From: Pedobacter foliorum
GTDB taxonomy: Bacteria; Bacteroidota; Bacteroidia; Sphingobacteriales; Sphingobacteriaceae
Length of the DNA: 64,000 nt
Assembly: GCF_013266735.1 (NCBI RefSeq)
Contig: NZ_JABSNU010000003.1
Span: 434,001 to 498,000, forward strand
Reading direction: 5' to 3'
Shown here: positions 34,051 through 43,520 of the stretch, piece after piece
Numbering within the stretch: position 1 is the first letter of the stretch
How the letters are laid out: every line of letters starts with the position of its first letter
Program-made: the position numbers and the translations under genes
The notes under the pieces: generated by a model
What the model was told of the DNA's origin: nothing
The model's input: only the letters and a program-made list of their open reading frames with translations
The model's database searches: none

Positions 34051-35196
34051 TTAATATTTAAGGTGATCATCTTCTGTTACAAATAACTCAGATGCGATAT
34101 GATCTGCGAATAACTTTCCATCTGAAGTTAAAATAAGATGGTTATCCTGATTTAGCAGCCAGTTTTTTTCTATGAATGGCCTTATGTTTTTAATCGTGTC
34201 TGTTAAAAAGACTTTACCAAAATCTGCTTCAATTTTATTTAAACTAGTGCCCCACATTGTTCTGAGTGAAGTCATTATGTACTCGTTAAACCTATCGTAA
34301 AGGCTAAGTTCTTCGATGGTTTCAGCAAGCTTACCTGCTTGTAATTCGCTTAAGTAAGCAGCATTGTTTGCAATATTAAGGTATCGCGTTGTACCACTAA
34401 AACCATGAGCAGAAGGCCCTATTCCTAAATATGGAATGCCGCGCCAGTAATTGGTGTTATGCACGGCATAGTTGTCGGGTTTGCTAAAGTTAGAAATCTC
34501 ATAATGCTCAAAGCCACCTTCTTTTAATTTATCAATAAGCGTGATAAACTGTGACGCACTTTGTTCGTCGTTAACAGGAGTTTGTTTGCCTTTTTTTATA
34601 GCACTTGCAAGTGCTGTGCGAGGCTCAACTGTTAATGAATATGCCGAAATATGTGGCGTTTGGAACTCAATGGCTTTATTGATATTGCTGAGCCACTTGT
34701 TGTCAGTTAGTAACGGGTAACCATAAATAAGGTCGATACTTAAGTTTTCAAATCCTGCATCCTGACTGCGTTTAATACAAGTTTCGGCTTCTCCTGCATT
34801 GTGCGCCCTGTTCATCCAGATTAGGTCTTCATCAAAAAAAGATTGTATTCCAATACTGAATCTGTTAACGGGTAGTTGCCTTAATTCACTGATCTTTTTA
34901 GCATCAAGATCGTCAGGGTTTGCCTCTATGGTAATTTCCGCATCTGATGATACCGAAAAGTGCTTGGTTATGGTATTAAATATTTTCTCAAACCCTTTAG
35001 ATGGGAGTACCGATGGGGTTCCTCCTCCAAAATAAATAGTGCCAACCTGGTCTGTTATTCTGGATTTCTTACGAATAATCTCCTCGCAAATAGCATCAGT
35101 CATCTCATCTACATACTTTAATGAGGTGCTGAAATGAAAGTCACAATAGGTGCAGGCTTTCTTGCAAAATGGAATGTGGATATAAATGCTGGACAT
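34051..35196 (-). CDS. hemW: Radical SAM heme chaperone HemW (coproporphyrinogen oxidase-like)
   Basis: About 381 residues from the ATG at 35196 (MSSIYIHIPFCKKACTYCDF); an upstream start at 35268 would add 24 residues not seen in the family. The iron-sulfur cluster motif Cys-x3-Cys-x2-Cys is in CKKACTYCDF, and FGGGTPSVLP, RFSIGIQSFFDEDL, SIDLIYGYPLL and HYEISNFSKP follow. HemW proteins bind heme and are proposed to insert it into respiratory enzymes; the cysteine after CxxC expected in true HemN is absent (CDF), supporting HemW. SDR gene follows after 3 bp. Confidence 0.93.
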   Translation of the reverse strand: MSSIYIHIPFCKKACTYCDFHFSTSLKYVDEMTDAICEEIIRKKSRITDQVGTIYFGGGTPSVLPSKGFEKIFNTITKHFSVSSDAEITIEANPDDLDAKKISELRQLPVNRFSIGIQSFFDEDLIWMNRAHNAGEAETCIKRSQDAGFENLSIDLIYGYPLLTDNKWLSNINKAIEFQTPHISAYSLTVEPRTALASAIKKGKQTPVNDEQSASQFITLIDKLKEGGFEHYEISNFSKPDNYAVHNTNYWRGIPYLGIGPSAHGFSGTTRYLNIANNAAYLSELQAGKLAETIEELSLYDRFNEYIMTSLRTMWGTSLNKIEADFGKVFLTDTIKNIRPFIEKNWLLNQDNHLILTSDGKLFADHIASELFVTEDDHLKY

Positions 35197-35430
35197 CTGG
35201 CAAAAATAAGGTATAAAAATGACTTGTGTGCAGAAGATAATGTCTTTCGTCAGGAATATGGAGGTCATAAGGAGCTGATCCGATTAAACCCGAAGAGATG
35301 CTGTTTTGAGATTATAGAGAGATTTTTTTAGTAAAATCAGTCTACGACGATCCCTCTCATTCTTTATATTTTTATTGCCTTTAACATGGATATTCCGTAT
35401 TTTTGTTAAATAGTGTAGGAAAGAAAGATT

Positions 35431-35748
35431 ATGTATTTTGGTGACTATAAAAATTTTCCTGATGTAACCCTTAATCCAAAATTGCTCTGGGAGTTTAACC
35501 TCAGTGATTTTGATTATAACGAAATGCGTGATTTAGTTGTTCAAAGGGTAATTGAGCGAGGATGGCCAAAAGACTGGTATTTTATATTAAACAAATATGG
35601 GGTTGCAGGGGTAAAATTGGCCATTAAAAATTTGGCTTATCTAAATGATAAAGATATGAGCTTTGTAAGCCATCAGTTTAATATACCCTTAACTTCAATG
35701 AAATGCTACGAAAAGAAACAGTCAGTGAATCTACACTGGAACTCTTAA
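35431..35748 (+). CDS. DUF6922-like antitoxin-type protein
   Basis: 105 residues, soluble. The N-terminus MYFGDYKNFPDVTLNPKLLW and the segment RDLVVQRVIERGWPKDWYFI resemble short proteins of the DUF6922 type regularly encoded just before AbiEii-family nucleotidyltransferases. It has no obvious DNA-binding motif beyond a helical central part. Its last 46 bp overlap the start of the toxin-like gene in another frame, pointing to translational coupling. Read as the antitoxin by position; that role is inference. Confidence 0.7.
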   Translation: MYFGDYKNFPDVTLNPKLLWEFNLSDFDYNEMRDLVVQRVIERGWPKDWYFILNKYGVAGVKLAIKNLAYLNDKDMSFVSHQFNIPLTSMKCYEKKQSVNLHWNS

Positions 35749-36392
35749 ACACTTTAATGAATGATGAATTGCTGAGGGCTTTTTTCCTAGTCGGCGGAAC
35801 GGCCTTGTCTTTGCAAATTGGCCATCGGATAAGCATTGATCTGGATTTGTTTACTATAGCTTCATTTGATGACAACCAGATGCTGTCTGATCTGGAAGAT
35901 AAATATAAATTTCAGTTGGATTATCAATCTAAAAACACCCTTAAGGGAGAAATTGATGGGGTTAAAGTTGACCTTATTACACACAATTATCCATTGGTTA
36001 AACCATTATTAAACTTTGATAGTGTGCGCATGGCTTCTCCTGATGATATTGCTGCAATGAAACTTAATGCCATTTCTGGTAATGGAACGAGATTAAAGGA
36101 CTTTATTGATATTGCATATCTTTCTTCTTTCATGACACTATCACAAATGGTTGATGCTTATGAGGCGAAATATTCATCAAGAAATCCCTCTATGGTGATT
36201 AAAGCACTAGATTATCATAAGGACATTAATTTTAATGAGCCTATTGAAATGCTTGAAGGTAAATATAAGTGGAAGGATATCGAGCAGAGATTAGGACAAA
36301 TGACTTTGCATCCTACAAAGGTTTTCACTCAAATCTATGAATTAAAGCAGCGGGACCAAAAGCAATCCCGAAATCGTGGGCTGAGCAGATAA
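35703..36392 (+). CDS. AbiEii/AbiGii-type nucleotidyltransferase toxin
   Basis: 229 residues. The nucleotidyltransferase core is visible: Gly31-Gly32-Thr33 in LVGGTALSLQ, His41-Arg42, and the metal-binding pair Asp46 and Asp48 in SIDLDLF, followed by a third acidic residue in GVKVDLITH. ASPDDIAAMKLNAISGNGTRLKDFIDI is typical of the family. AbiEii-type toxins transfer nucleotides to tRNA or other targets and act in phage defence or as toxins. The start at 35703 overlaps the upstream antitoxin-like gene. The pair stands alone between hemW and a glycosidase locus, suggesting a horizontally acquired module. Confidence 0.85.
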   Translation: MLRKETVSESTLELLNTLMNDELLRAFFLVGGTALSLQIGHRISIDLDLFTIASFDDNQMLSDLEDKYKFQLDYQSKNTLKGEIDGVKVDLITHNYPLVKPLLNFDSVRMASPDDIAAMKLNAISGNGTRLKDFIDIAYLSSFMTLSQMVDAYEAKYSSRNPSMVIKALDYHKDINFNEPIEMLEGKYKWKDIEQRLGQMTLHPTKVFTQIYELKQRDQKQSRNRGLSR

Positions 36393-36603
36393 TTATGCTC
36401 CTCGTGCATTTGCGACCTACGAAACCGAGATTTCACTTTGGTATTTACAGATAAAATTTACATCCTCAGATGTAGTGTTTTGTGTTACTCGTTTGTTATT
36501 TTTGTGGTTTAATTCATTGATATTCAGGGTCTAGTTTTATTCTGGACATAAAGGCAAAGGTAACTGAAAATATAGGTTTTCGACACCTAATCTTTAACTG
36601 GAC

Positions 36604-39099
36604 CTAAGACTTTTCAATAGCAAATTTAGTGGCTGATTTGCAAAGATGCTCAACTAAAAAACTACCGTCACCTTTTGATTTTATCTTCTTAATCACACCA
36701 TTTATGGTTAATTGGTAATTTTGATTGGCTTCCAATCCTTTAATTGTAAATTGATATTTATCAAGTGAGGTAACCATCCATGCAAAAGCATTGGTTTCCC
36801 ATGAATTGATTTCCATTTTAATACTTCGATTGGTAGCAGCACTAATCTGAAGAACCATAGTTTCTTCGTTGTTGGGATAATAGGTAAGGACATTGCCTGT
36901 TTTATTTGCCCCAAAGCCTTCTTTGCTTTTGATTGAAAAACCAGGGGTGCGCATTAAGTAGTCGTTAACACTTAGCTCAAGGTTATAAACCGTGTTGCGG
37001 TTTGTATAGGAGAACTTTGTTCCATTCAGGGTATTACTCATGTTCGGTTCTAAACCCATTCTGTTCCATTTGGGGCGAATTCCATAGATATCTCTATACA
37101 GAGCGGTTATACTTGTGCTTATGCCGGCCAATATATCATCTCCTAATCCGAGTTGGGTAGTTCTGCTATATCGCTGAGAAGAAAGCCCGTCCTTTTTATA
37201 TTGGTTGAGGAGATTATTGATGTATTTGAGTGCAATGGCCTTATCGTAATTTGCATAAGCCCTTACGCCAAGGTAGCCCCAGGTTGGAAATATATCGCCA
37301 TTCTCGTATCGTGGAAAAGGCCAGTTGCCTTCACTAACTTCTTCTCTTTTGAAAGAATCAAAACATAAAGGCCAGTGAAAAAGATTTTCAGCGGCAGTTC
37401 TCTGCTCTATCTGATCAAGGATCATTGCTGTTCTTTCTGGATCATCACATATACCAAATGCAATAGCTGCGAAATTTACCGGGGTAACCAGGTTGTCACC
37501 ATGTACGGAGCCATCTTTGTCGCGCCAGTATACATATTGCTTTTTGGATGACGACCAAAAGCCACCTTCTTCAATAGGCTTGTTAAATGCAGTTTTTAAA
37601 CGTGAAGCCACTGCTGAATAATAATCTGCTTTCTGCTGATTGCCCAATACCTTTTCACATTTTGACCATAGGGTTAATGCTTCATATAATTGAGCGTTTA
37701 CAAAAGAGTTTTCAAAACTTGCCCATACAATATCTAACCAGTCGCTGGCTTTTTGATCCGCAATACCATTGTTCATCATTTCAAAAATGCCGTTATTGTT
37801 TGAGTCGCGTCTGATTAGCCAATCCAAAGCTTTTTCACAACTCAATTGATGTGAGCGCAACCAATCAATGTTTCCATTCAAATCAAATTGTTCACTTGCA
37901 TTAATTACATAGCCAGTTTGAGAATCTATAGTATAGCCCCACATTGCCTCATAATATCCGGTTTTGGAATTGTAGGTTCCTGGTATCTCGTCACCCGCGG
38001 CATTGTGCCAGCGTGATAAAACACGACCATCGCTAAGCATGGCTAGATCACGTTCCTGATCCAGTGTTGATGACATGTTTTTGGTATAGTTAGGGTCGTT
38101 AACCGCCATCCCAATCTGAGCAAAGAAAGGCTCGTGTAGGCACTTCCAATTGGTTAGCCAGCCATTTGCACCTATTATATTATTATCCACTACACCATAT
38201 CTTCCGGTTGTATTCAGGAGCTCGCGTACGGCGATAGCGTCAATGCCGGGTAATGTGCCTTTAGAGTATTCACGATTATAGTCAACATATTGCAATTCGA
38301 AACTTACTTTTACTTTTCCCTTTTTAACTTCAAAAGGAGCAAATACATCAGCCCTTTGTGAGACAAATCTGCTTAAATCATAGCGTTGTTTTAATTGTGT
38401 ATCGGTTACTAGTTGTGTACAGGTGAATTCATTTTTATCGCTGTGCGAATATTTTGCAGCAATCTCTTCCCCCTTTTCTGTTTTTGCTGCGATTCTTAGT
38501 GCATCCCCGGAGTCGGTATTCCAGAATGTAACTCCGCCTGTATGTACACCGTAAGTATCATTTACCTGCTTAAGGTATTTGCACCAAACCATACCTCCAT
38601 TATCCATAATTCCACCTTTCCAAACTGATAGGTTGGCAAAGTTCCACTTAGGGAAAGCCATTTCTTCCAACTGGATAGTATTCGTGTACTCACGGGTGAT
38701 ATTCCAAGTTATTTTATTGCCTTTCAGTTTAAAATCCCAAACTTCCTTAACTGAGATAGCCTCATTACCATAGCTAATACCACTTAATACTACCCCGTTT
38801 GTGTTCTTTGCTACCGTTACACCGCTATTCTGATCTGAAGAGGAGAAGCTAGCCTTGTTGGTTCTGATTCCGGTGTAAACGCCTGAAGAGGACAGTACAT
38901 TTTTGCCATTTAAACTCAATTGTTTAATTACACAGCCACTCGAATAATCAATTGTAATCGATGTTTTTTTGTCAGGAGTAGTGATAGTAATGGCTTTAGC
39001 CTTAAGGTTGTGCTTAATGTCATTATTGCTCCCTTCAAAAGAAGAACAAGTGTTATAAAAGAAAAATAGAAAAGCGGAAAGTAAGAGGGTGAATTTCAT
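36604..39099 (-). CDS. Secreted six-hairpin glycosidase-like protein
   Basis: 831 residues with a signal ending near FYNTCSS, possibly a lipoprotein. Residues about 35-290 form a beta-sandwich-like N-terminal region. Residues about 300-690 look like an (alpha/alpha)6 barrel: NGWLTNWKCLHEPFFAQIGM, GYYEAMWGYTIDSQTGYVI, DWLDIVWASFENSFVNAQLYEAL, GDIFPTWGYLGVRAY and TTQLGLGDDILAG. A beta-rich C-terminal domain follows. This layout fits clan GH-G/L/M-type glycosidases such as alpha-rhamnosidase or GH63/GH95-like enzymes, but I cannot name the family or its catalytic acids. It is divergent from the deacetylase-like gene, with an inverted repeat between them. Confidence 0.7.
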   Translation of the reverse strand: MKFTLLLSAFLFFFYNTCSSFEGSNNDIKHNLKAKAITITTPDKKTSITIDYSSGCVIKQLSLNGKNVLSSSGVYTGIRTNKASFSSSDQNSGVTVAKNTNGVVLSGISYGNEAISVKEVWDFKLKGNKITWNITREYTNTIQLEEMAFPKWNFANLSVWKGGIMDNGGMVWCKYLKQVNDTYGVHTGGVTFWNTDSGDALRIAAKTEKGEEIAAKYSHSDKNEFTCTQLVTDTQLKQRYDLSRFVSQRADVFAPFEVKKGKVKVSFELQYVDYNREYSKGTLPGIDAIAVRELLNTTGRYGVVDNNIIGANGWLTNWKCLHEPFFAQIGMAVNDPNYTKNMSSTLDQERDLAMLSDGRVLSRWHNAAGDEIPGTYNSKTGYYEAMWGYTIDSQTGYVINASEQFDLNGNIDWLRSHQLSCEKALDWLIRRDSNNNGIFEMMNNGIADQKASDWLDIVWASFENSFVNAQLYEALTLWSKCEKVLGNQQKADYYSAVASRLKTAFNKPIEEGGFWSSSKKQYVYWRDKDGSVHGDNLVTPVNFAAIAFGICDDPERTAMILDQIEQRTAAENLFHWPLCFDSFKREEVSEGNWPFPRYENGDIFPTWGYLGVRAYANYDKAIALKYINNLLNQYKKDGLSSQRYSRTTQLGLGDDILAGISTSITALYRDIYGIRPKWNRMGLEPNMSNTLNGTKFSYTNRNTVYNLELSVNDYLMRTPGFSIKSKEGFGANKTGNVLTYYPNNEETMVLQISAATNRSIKMEINSWETNAFAWMVTSLDKYQFTIKGLEANQNYQLTINGVIKKIKSKGDGSFLVEHLCKSATKFAIEKS

Positions 39100-39162
39100 A
39101 ATGAGTGTATTATCGGAATATGTACCAAAGCTAAATTGAAATTAAAATAGGGCTTTTATAGT

Positions 39163-39185
39163 AAAGTACATTTTCTTTGTACTTT
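39163..39185. promoter_or_regulatory. Candidate operator in the divergent glycosidase-locus promoter
   Basis: Inverted repeat AAAGTACA, seven-base spacer, TGTACTTT. It lies 64 bp upstream of the minus-strand glycosidase start and 128 bp upstream of the plus-strand gene, well placed to control both. Regulator not identified. Confidence 0.45.
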
Positions 39186-39312
39186 TTGATATATAGGGTG
39201 GGGTATACATAACAGTACAGGATGGTTAAAGATTTCATAACATTAAATTTGTGGTTGTAGTTTAACCAAATATTTTCTTACTCAAAAGCACCTTTTGATA
39301 GTTTCATAATCA

Positions 39313-40992
39313 ATGAAAACCAATTACACACTGATAAAAACCAACTTTCTCTATTTATTTTGTTTCATTGCAGGAGTGGTTACCCCACTATCTGGCCATA
39401 CAAAAGAAAAACCTAAACCTAAGGTCATCAATATTGTAAACTTTATCCGTTTGCTAGAACCCAGAGATCCGAAAATTACGGAAGAAGTGTTGTATCAAAC
39501 CGTAGTTAAGCAAGTTGAGATGATGAAAAAATACAACTTAGGTGGTACTTTTTTATTGCAGTATGATGCGTTGATGGATAGCCGTTATCAAAAACTGTTA
39601 AAAAGCTTACCTAAGGATGCTTTTGAAATTGGGGCTTGGTGGGAAATTCCACAGCCAATGGTAGAGAAGGCAGGGCTCAAATGGCGTGGTCGCTATCCTT
39701 GGGACTGGCATGCTGATATCGGCTTTTCTACAGGATATACTCCTGAAGAACGCGAAAAACTGGCAGATGTATACATGGCAGATTTTAAAAACATTTTTGG
39801 CTATTATCCTAAATCGGTAGGCTCATGGTTTATCGATTCTCATACCTTAAATTATTTGTACGAAAAATACCACATCGTAGCATCCAGCAATTGTAAAGAT
39901 CAGGTGGGTACAGATGGCTATACCTTGTGGGGCGGCTATTGGAACCAGGCTTATTACCCAAGTAAAATAAACTCTTATATGCCGGCACAAAATGAAAAGA
40001 ATCAATTGCCGGTTCCTATTTTCAGGATGCTGGGTAGCGATCCGATTCGTCAGTATGATAATGGTTTGGGAAGCGACAGACAAGGTGTGATAACCCTAGA
40101 GCCTGTATATCCTGCTGCAGGAGGTGATGCTACATGGGTAAACTGGTTCTTTAAAGAATTTGTTGAAGGGGAATCGATGGAATTTGCCTACACACAGGCA
40201 GGTCAGGAGAATTCCTTTACATGGGATGCTATGTCGAAAGGATTTCAAATTCAATTGCCATTAATTGCTAAGCTTAGAGATGAGAAAAAAGTAAAAGTGG
40301 AAACACTGGCAGAATCTGGACAATGGTTTAAAGACAATTACAAGGTTACTCCGGCAACTTCTGTTACGGTAAATAATGATCTCCCAGGAAGCAACCGTAA
40401 AACAGTTTGGTTCAACAGCAGGTTTTATCGTGTTAATTTATTGTGGGAAAATGGGACTTTAAACTTCCGCGATATTCATATTTTTAATGAGGACTTCCCG
40501 TCGGTTTATACAAAGAACAAAGCAACATCTAATGAATGCTCCTTTTTTACGCTTCCATTTGTAGATGGCTATATTTGGAGTAAGCCAGGAACAATAGCAG
40601 GTATGCGTTTTAAAGCATTGATAGATGGCAAAGAAGTATTGCTTGAAGGTGGTGCGCCAATTATAGAAAGCCCGACCGCTGGAAAACTGCATGTAGTATG
40701 GCCGCTAAAAGACAAGACTGCCACTTTGGTGATGGATATTGATGAAAAACAAATGATTCTAAGTGTAAAAGGAGGCAAGCCTATGGATTGGTTTTTAGAT
40801 ATGACTGCTGCGGAAAATGCTGTACTTCCTTTTAAAGCAATTAATGCTAATAAAATTGATTGCCAGTTTGAGGGAATGGATTATTCTATTAAGGCCATTA
40901 AAGGTGCTTTTAGCAAGCCTAATGATAAAACAGTTTTCAGGATAAAGCCGAATAAGAACATTGTTCAGGTTGATTTTTCTGGTAAAAAGTAG
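39313..40992 (+). CDS. Polysaccharide deacetylase-like secreted protein
   Basis: 559 residues with an N-terminal signal (FLYLFCFIAGVVTPLSG). The first ~330 residues look like a (beta/alpha) barrel-like hydrolase: NLGGTFLLQYDALMDSRY, FEIGAWWEIPQPMVEKAG, WDWHADIGFSTGYTPEER, FGYYPKSVGSWFIDSHTLNYL and WHADIGFS offers candidate metal or catalytic residues. The stretch about DFKNIFGYYPK is reminiscent of NodB/DUF2334-type deacetylases. A beta-rich C-terminal region (about 360-555) follows. I cannot assign an activity. The GH172-type gene begins 14 bp downstream, so the two are likely co-transcribed. Confidence 0.6.
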   Translation: MKTNYTLIKTNFLYLFCFIAGVVTPLSGHTKEKPKPKVINIVNFIRLLEPRDPKITEEVLYQTVVKQVEMMKKYNLGGTFLLQYDALMDSRYQKLLKSLPKDAFEIGAWWEIPQPMVEKAGLKWRGRYPWDWHADIGFSTGYTPEEREKLADVYMADFKNIFGYYPKSVGSWFIDSHTLNYLYEKYHIVASSNCKDQVGTDGYTLWGGYWNQAYYPSKINSYMPAQNEKNQLPVPIFRMLGSDPIRQYDNGLGSDRQGVITLEPVYPAAGGDATWVNWFFKEFVEGESMEFAYTQAGQENSFTWDAMSKGFQIQLPLIAKLRDEKKVKVETLAESGQWFKDNYKVTPATSVTVNNDLPGSNRKTVWFNSRFYRVNLLWENGTLNFRDIHIFNEDFPSVYTKNKATSNECSFFTLPFVDGYIWSKPGTIAGMRFKALIDGKEVLLEGGAPIIESPTAGKLHVVWPLKDKTATLVMDIDEKQMILSVKGGKPMDWFLDMTAAENAVLPFKAINANKIDCQFEGMDYSIKAIKGAFSKPNDKTVFRIKPNKNIVQVDFSGKK

Positions 40993-41006
40993 AGGAGTTT
41001 GATCAT

Positions 41007-42548
41007 ATGCAAAAGTTTACAAAAGGTATTTTAATCCTACTGCTGGTATCTGTCGGATTGATAGGGCATGCTCAAACTGTAACCACAGCCTCCTTACTTA
41101 AAGAAATGACAGATTTTAATACTGTTACTTATTGGCCCGAGCCTTATTATAGTGCCGGTATGGCTAGCAGTTACGACCGTCTTTCTATCTCACCGGATAA
41201 ACCTGGATGGTTTGCCAATGGCGATAAATCACAATTTATAAGAGTTGAGCAAAAGGATGGGCGTAAAGAATATGTAATGTTAGATGAAAAGGGGCCGGGC
41301 GCGTTAGTGCGTTTCTGGATAACCACTTTTAAAAGGGCAGGCAAACTGAGGATTTATTTTGATAATAGTTCAACACCGGAAATTCTTATCCCCTCTTACG
41401 ATCTGATGAAGATAGACCTAAAACCAGGGCCTGCCTTACTGATTCCACATTCGAGCTATGAACCTTTAGAAAAGGGAGGAAGTACACTTTATCTACCCAT
41501 GCCTTATGCAAAACATTGTAAGGTTACCTGGGAAGATGCCGAACCTGAAGTTAAAGAACCAAGGTACTATCAAATTAATTTCCGAAAATATGCACCTAAT
41601 ACAACAGTTAGGACTTTCAGCCTAAAAGAGACTCGTAATTTAACCGGTTTAATGGAAAAGGTTAATGCTCAGCTTTTAAATCCTGTAAACATTACTAAAG
41701 GAAAGCAATCTTTAATAAACCAGACTATTTTGCCAAAGCAGGTGGCTTCTGTAAACTTGCCTAAAGGATCTAATGCGGTTAAGTTTTTGAGTATAGAGGT
41801 TTCTGGTAAAGATAACAGTAGTTTGGAGAAGCTATTGAGGTCAACGATACTTAAGATTAAGTTTGATGGCGAGGAAAGTGTGAAATGCCCCATAGGCGAT
41901 TTTTCTGGATCTGGAGTCGGCGGCAAACCTCTTCAAAGTTGGTATAGAACTGTTACTGCGGAGGGAAAAATTATATCCAGATGGACAATGCCTTACCAAA
42001 AATCTGCTACAATATCATTGGAAAATCAAGGTGATGAATCGGTGTCGATAACCTTAAAAGCAATTAGTCAACCTTATTCATGGAATAGTAGTAGCATGTA
42101 TTTTAATGCTTTCTGGAAGTTTTCGGAAAAAGTGCCTATAAAGAAATGGGATGGAACAGGAGCAATTGAGTGGCAGCTTAATAAGATTAAGGGGAAAGGT
42201 ATTTTATTAGGGGATAGCTTTGCAGTTTTCAATTACATGCATACATGGTATGGAGAGGGTGATCAGAAGTTATATGTAGATGGTGAAACTTTCCCTTCTG
42301 AATTTGGCACCGGTGCAGAAGATTACTATAACACTTCATGGGCACCGGTAGTACTTTATCAATCTCCTTTTGCCAACGCACCCAGAGCAGATAAGGAAGA
42401 CTCTTATGGACATAACACTTTTACCAGAACAAGAAATCTTGATGGAGTAACCTTTAAAACAGATTTTAAATATGATCTGGAAATGTTGGGTTGGGCAGAT
42501 GGTGAGGCTGACTGTGCCGCAACTACTTATTGGTATGCGTTTAGATGA
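41007..42548 (+). CDS. DUF2961 protein, glycoside hydrolase family 172
   Basis: 513 residues with signal peptide (GILILLLVSVGLIGHA). Family signatures include ARFWITTFKRAG-type residues near 105, KGPGALVRFW, IGDFSGSGVGGKPLQSWY, WTMPYQKSATI, DGETFPSEFGTGAEDYYNTSW (Glu/Asp-rich motif) and FRTRTRNL-like segments near the C-terminus (NTFTRTRNLDGV). GH172 members act on difructose anhydrides and on alpha-D-arabinofuranosides; the substrate here is unknown. It completes a small locus with the deacetylase-like gene and the divergent glycosidase-like gene. A terminator follows. Confidence 0.9.
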   Translation: MQKFTKGILILLLVSVGLIGHAQTVTTASLLKEMTDFNTVTYWPEPYYSAGMASSYDRLSISPDKPGWFANGDKSQFIRVEQKDGRKEYVMLDEKGPGALVRFWITTFKRAGKLRIYFDNSSTPEILIPSYDLMKIDLKPGPALLIPHSSYEPLEKGGSTLYLPMPYAKHCKVTWEDAEPEVKEPRYYQINFRKYAPNTTVRTFSLKETRNLTGLMEKVNAQLLNPVNITKGKQSLINQTILPKQVASVNLPKGSNAVKFLSIEVSGKDNSSLEKLLRSTILKIKFDGEESVKCPIGDFSGSGVGGKPLQSWYRTVTAEGKIISRWTMPYQKSATISLENQGDESVSITLKAISQPYSWNSSSMYFNAFWKFSEKVPIKKWDGTGAIEWQLNKIKGKGILLGDSFAVFNYMHTWYGEGDQKLYVDGETFPSEFGTGAEDYYNTSWAPVVLYQSPFANAPRADKEDSYGHNTFTRTRNLDGVTFKTDFKYDLEMLGWADGEADCAATTYWYAFR

Positions 42549-42550
42549 GA

Positions 42551-42582
42551 TTTGAACTCCCTTTTATTTAAGGGAGTTCAAA
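42551..42582. terminator. Bidirectional terminator between the GH172 gene and the solute-binding gene
   Basis: A perfect 13-bp inverted repeat (42551-42563 and 42570-42582, core GAACTCCCTT/AAGGGAGTTC) with a six-base loop and A/T-rich ends. The right arm overlaps the last codons of the minus-strand gene, so it can terminate both convergent transcripts. Confidence 0.85.
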
Positions 42583-43488
42583 ACCGTATTTGCTGTAAAT
42601 GGCATTAGCTTCTTTACTTACTAGAAAATCCATAAAGTCTTTTGCTGCTTTAGGATGTGGTGCTTTTTTAAGTTGTCCGGCATAATATTGAGCTTTGATG
42701 TTTTCATTTTCAGGAATTTCGATTGACTCAATTGGGTGGCCAATCATTTTCTGATAATGCACTTCTGAGTACCAAACGGGTCCTGCATCGCTTTGCTCAT
42801 ACAAAATACGCATAGGCGTTTGTCTGTGATGAATTTGAGTTAGGTATGTGGTAGAGTCTTTTACTTTAGTCTGCATAATGGTGTTTCTAAGCGCCTCACC
42901 ACCCACTTTTCTGTAAGCTTCTTCAATACGTTTTCCAATTCCTTCCCATTCAGGATTTGGCATGCTTACGCGAACATCGCTGCGGCCAAGGTCCGCTAGT
43001 TTTTTTACCTGTTTTGGGTTTCCTTTACGGGTCATAATAGCGAGTTTGTTCTTAGCATAAAGCTCAGTTCTGCTAAACCATTCAGGGGTTTCATCAATTC
43101 TGGTTTTACCAGCTGTGTATACATCCGGTTTTAAGGTTATGCGCATATTGCCAATAACAATACTGCCTTCTTTAATCTGCTTTGCTAAAATGCCTGGAGG
43201 CAGGGTTTCTGCAAGCACACGGGTATACTGAGGGTATTTAAGTTTAAAAGCCTTCATTAAATCGTCGATAACCATAAACTGGTTGCCAGCAAAAAATACA
43301 ACCAATTGAGGGTCGTTTATATCGCCATAAATGTCAGGGATATTATCGATCCCGGGGATGGTAAACTGAACCTTTGCTTCTGGAGGTGTATTCCATGGCG
43401 GATCGAAACGATGATCCTGTGCTTTTACAATTGAATTATTGAAAAATAGTACCGTTAGTATAAGTATGATTAGTTTTGTTTTATTCAT
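42568..43488 (-). CDS. Orphan periplasmic solute-binding protein
   Basis: 306 residues with signal peptide (LIILILTVLFFNNSIVKA). A bilobed binding fold similar to molybdate/tungstate- or sulfate-type ABC binding proteins is suggested by VVFFAGNQFMVIDDLMKAF, AIMTRKGNPKQVKKLADLG, SMPNPEWEGIGKRIEEAYRK and APHPKAAKDFMDFLVSKEANAIYSKYGF. No ABC permease or ATPase gene is nearby. It ends the minus-strand run cytochrome, DsrE, binding protein, and so probably senses or delivers a substrate for the redox cluster. Ligand unknown; oxyanion is a guess. Confidence 0.75.
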   Translation of the reverse strand: MNKTKLIILILTVLFFNNSIVKAQDHRFDPPWNTPPEAKVQFTIPGIDNIPDIYGDINDPQLVVFFAGNQFMVIDDLMKAFKLKYPQYTRVLAETLPPGILAKQIKEGSIVIGNMRITLKPDVYTAGKTRIDETPEWFSRTELYAKNKLAIMTRKGNPKQVKKLADLGRSDVRVSMPNPEWEGIGKRIEEAYRKVGGEALRNTIMQTKVKDSTTYLTQIHHRQTPMRILYEQSDAGPVWYSEVHYQKMIGHPIESIEIPENENIKAQYYAGQLKKAPHPKAAKDFMDFLVSKEANAIYSKYGFELP

Positions 43489-43520
43489 TATTAAGTGCTT
43501 AAGGCTTTATTAAAAGATGG

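Noticed and set aside
36393..36603. Possible gene remnant between the toxin and glycosidase genes
   Set aside because: No frame of useful length or recognisable protein fragment was found on either strand.
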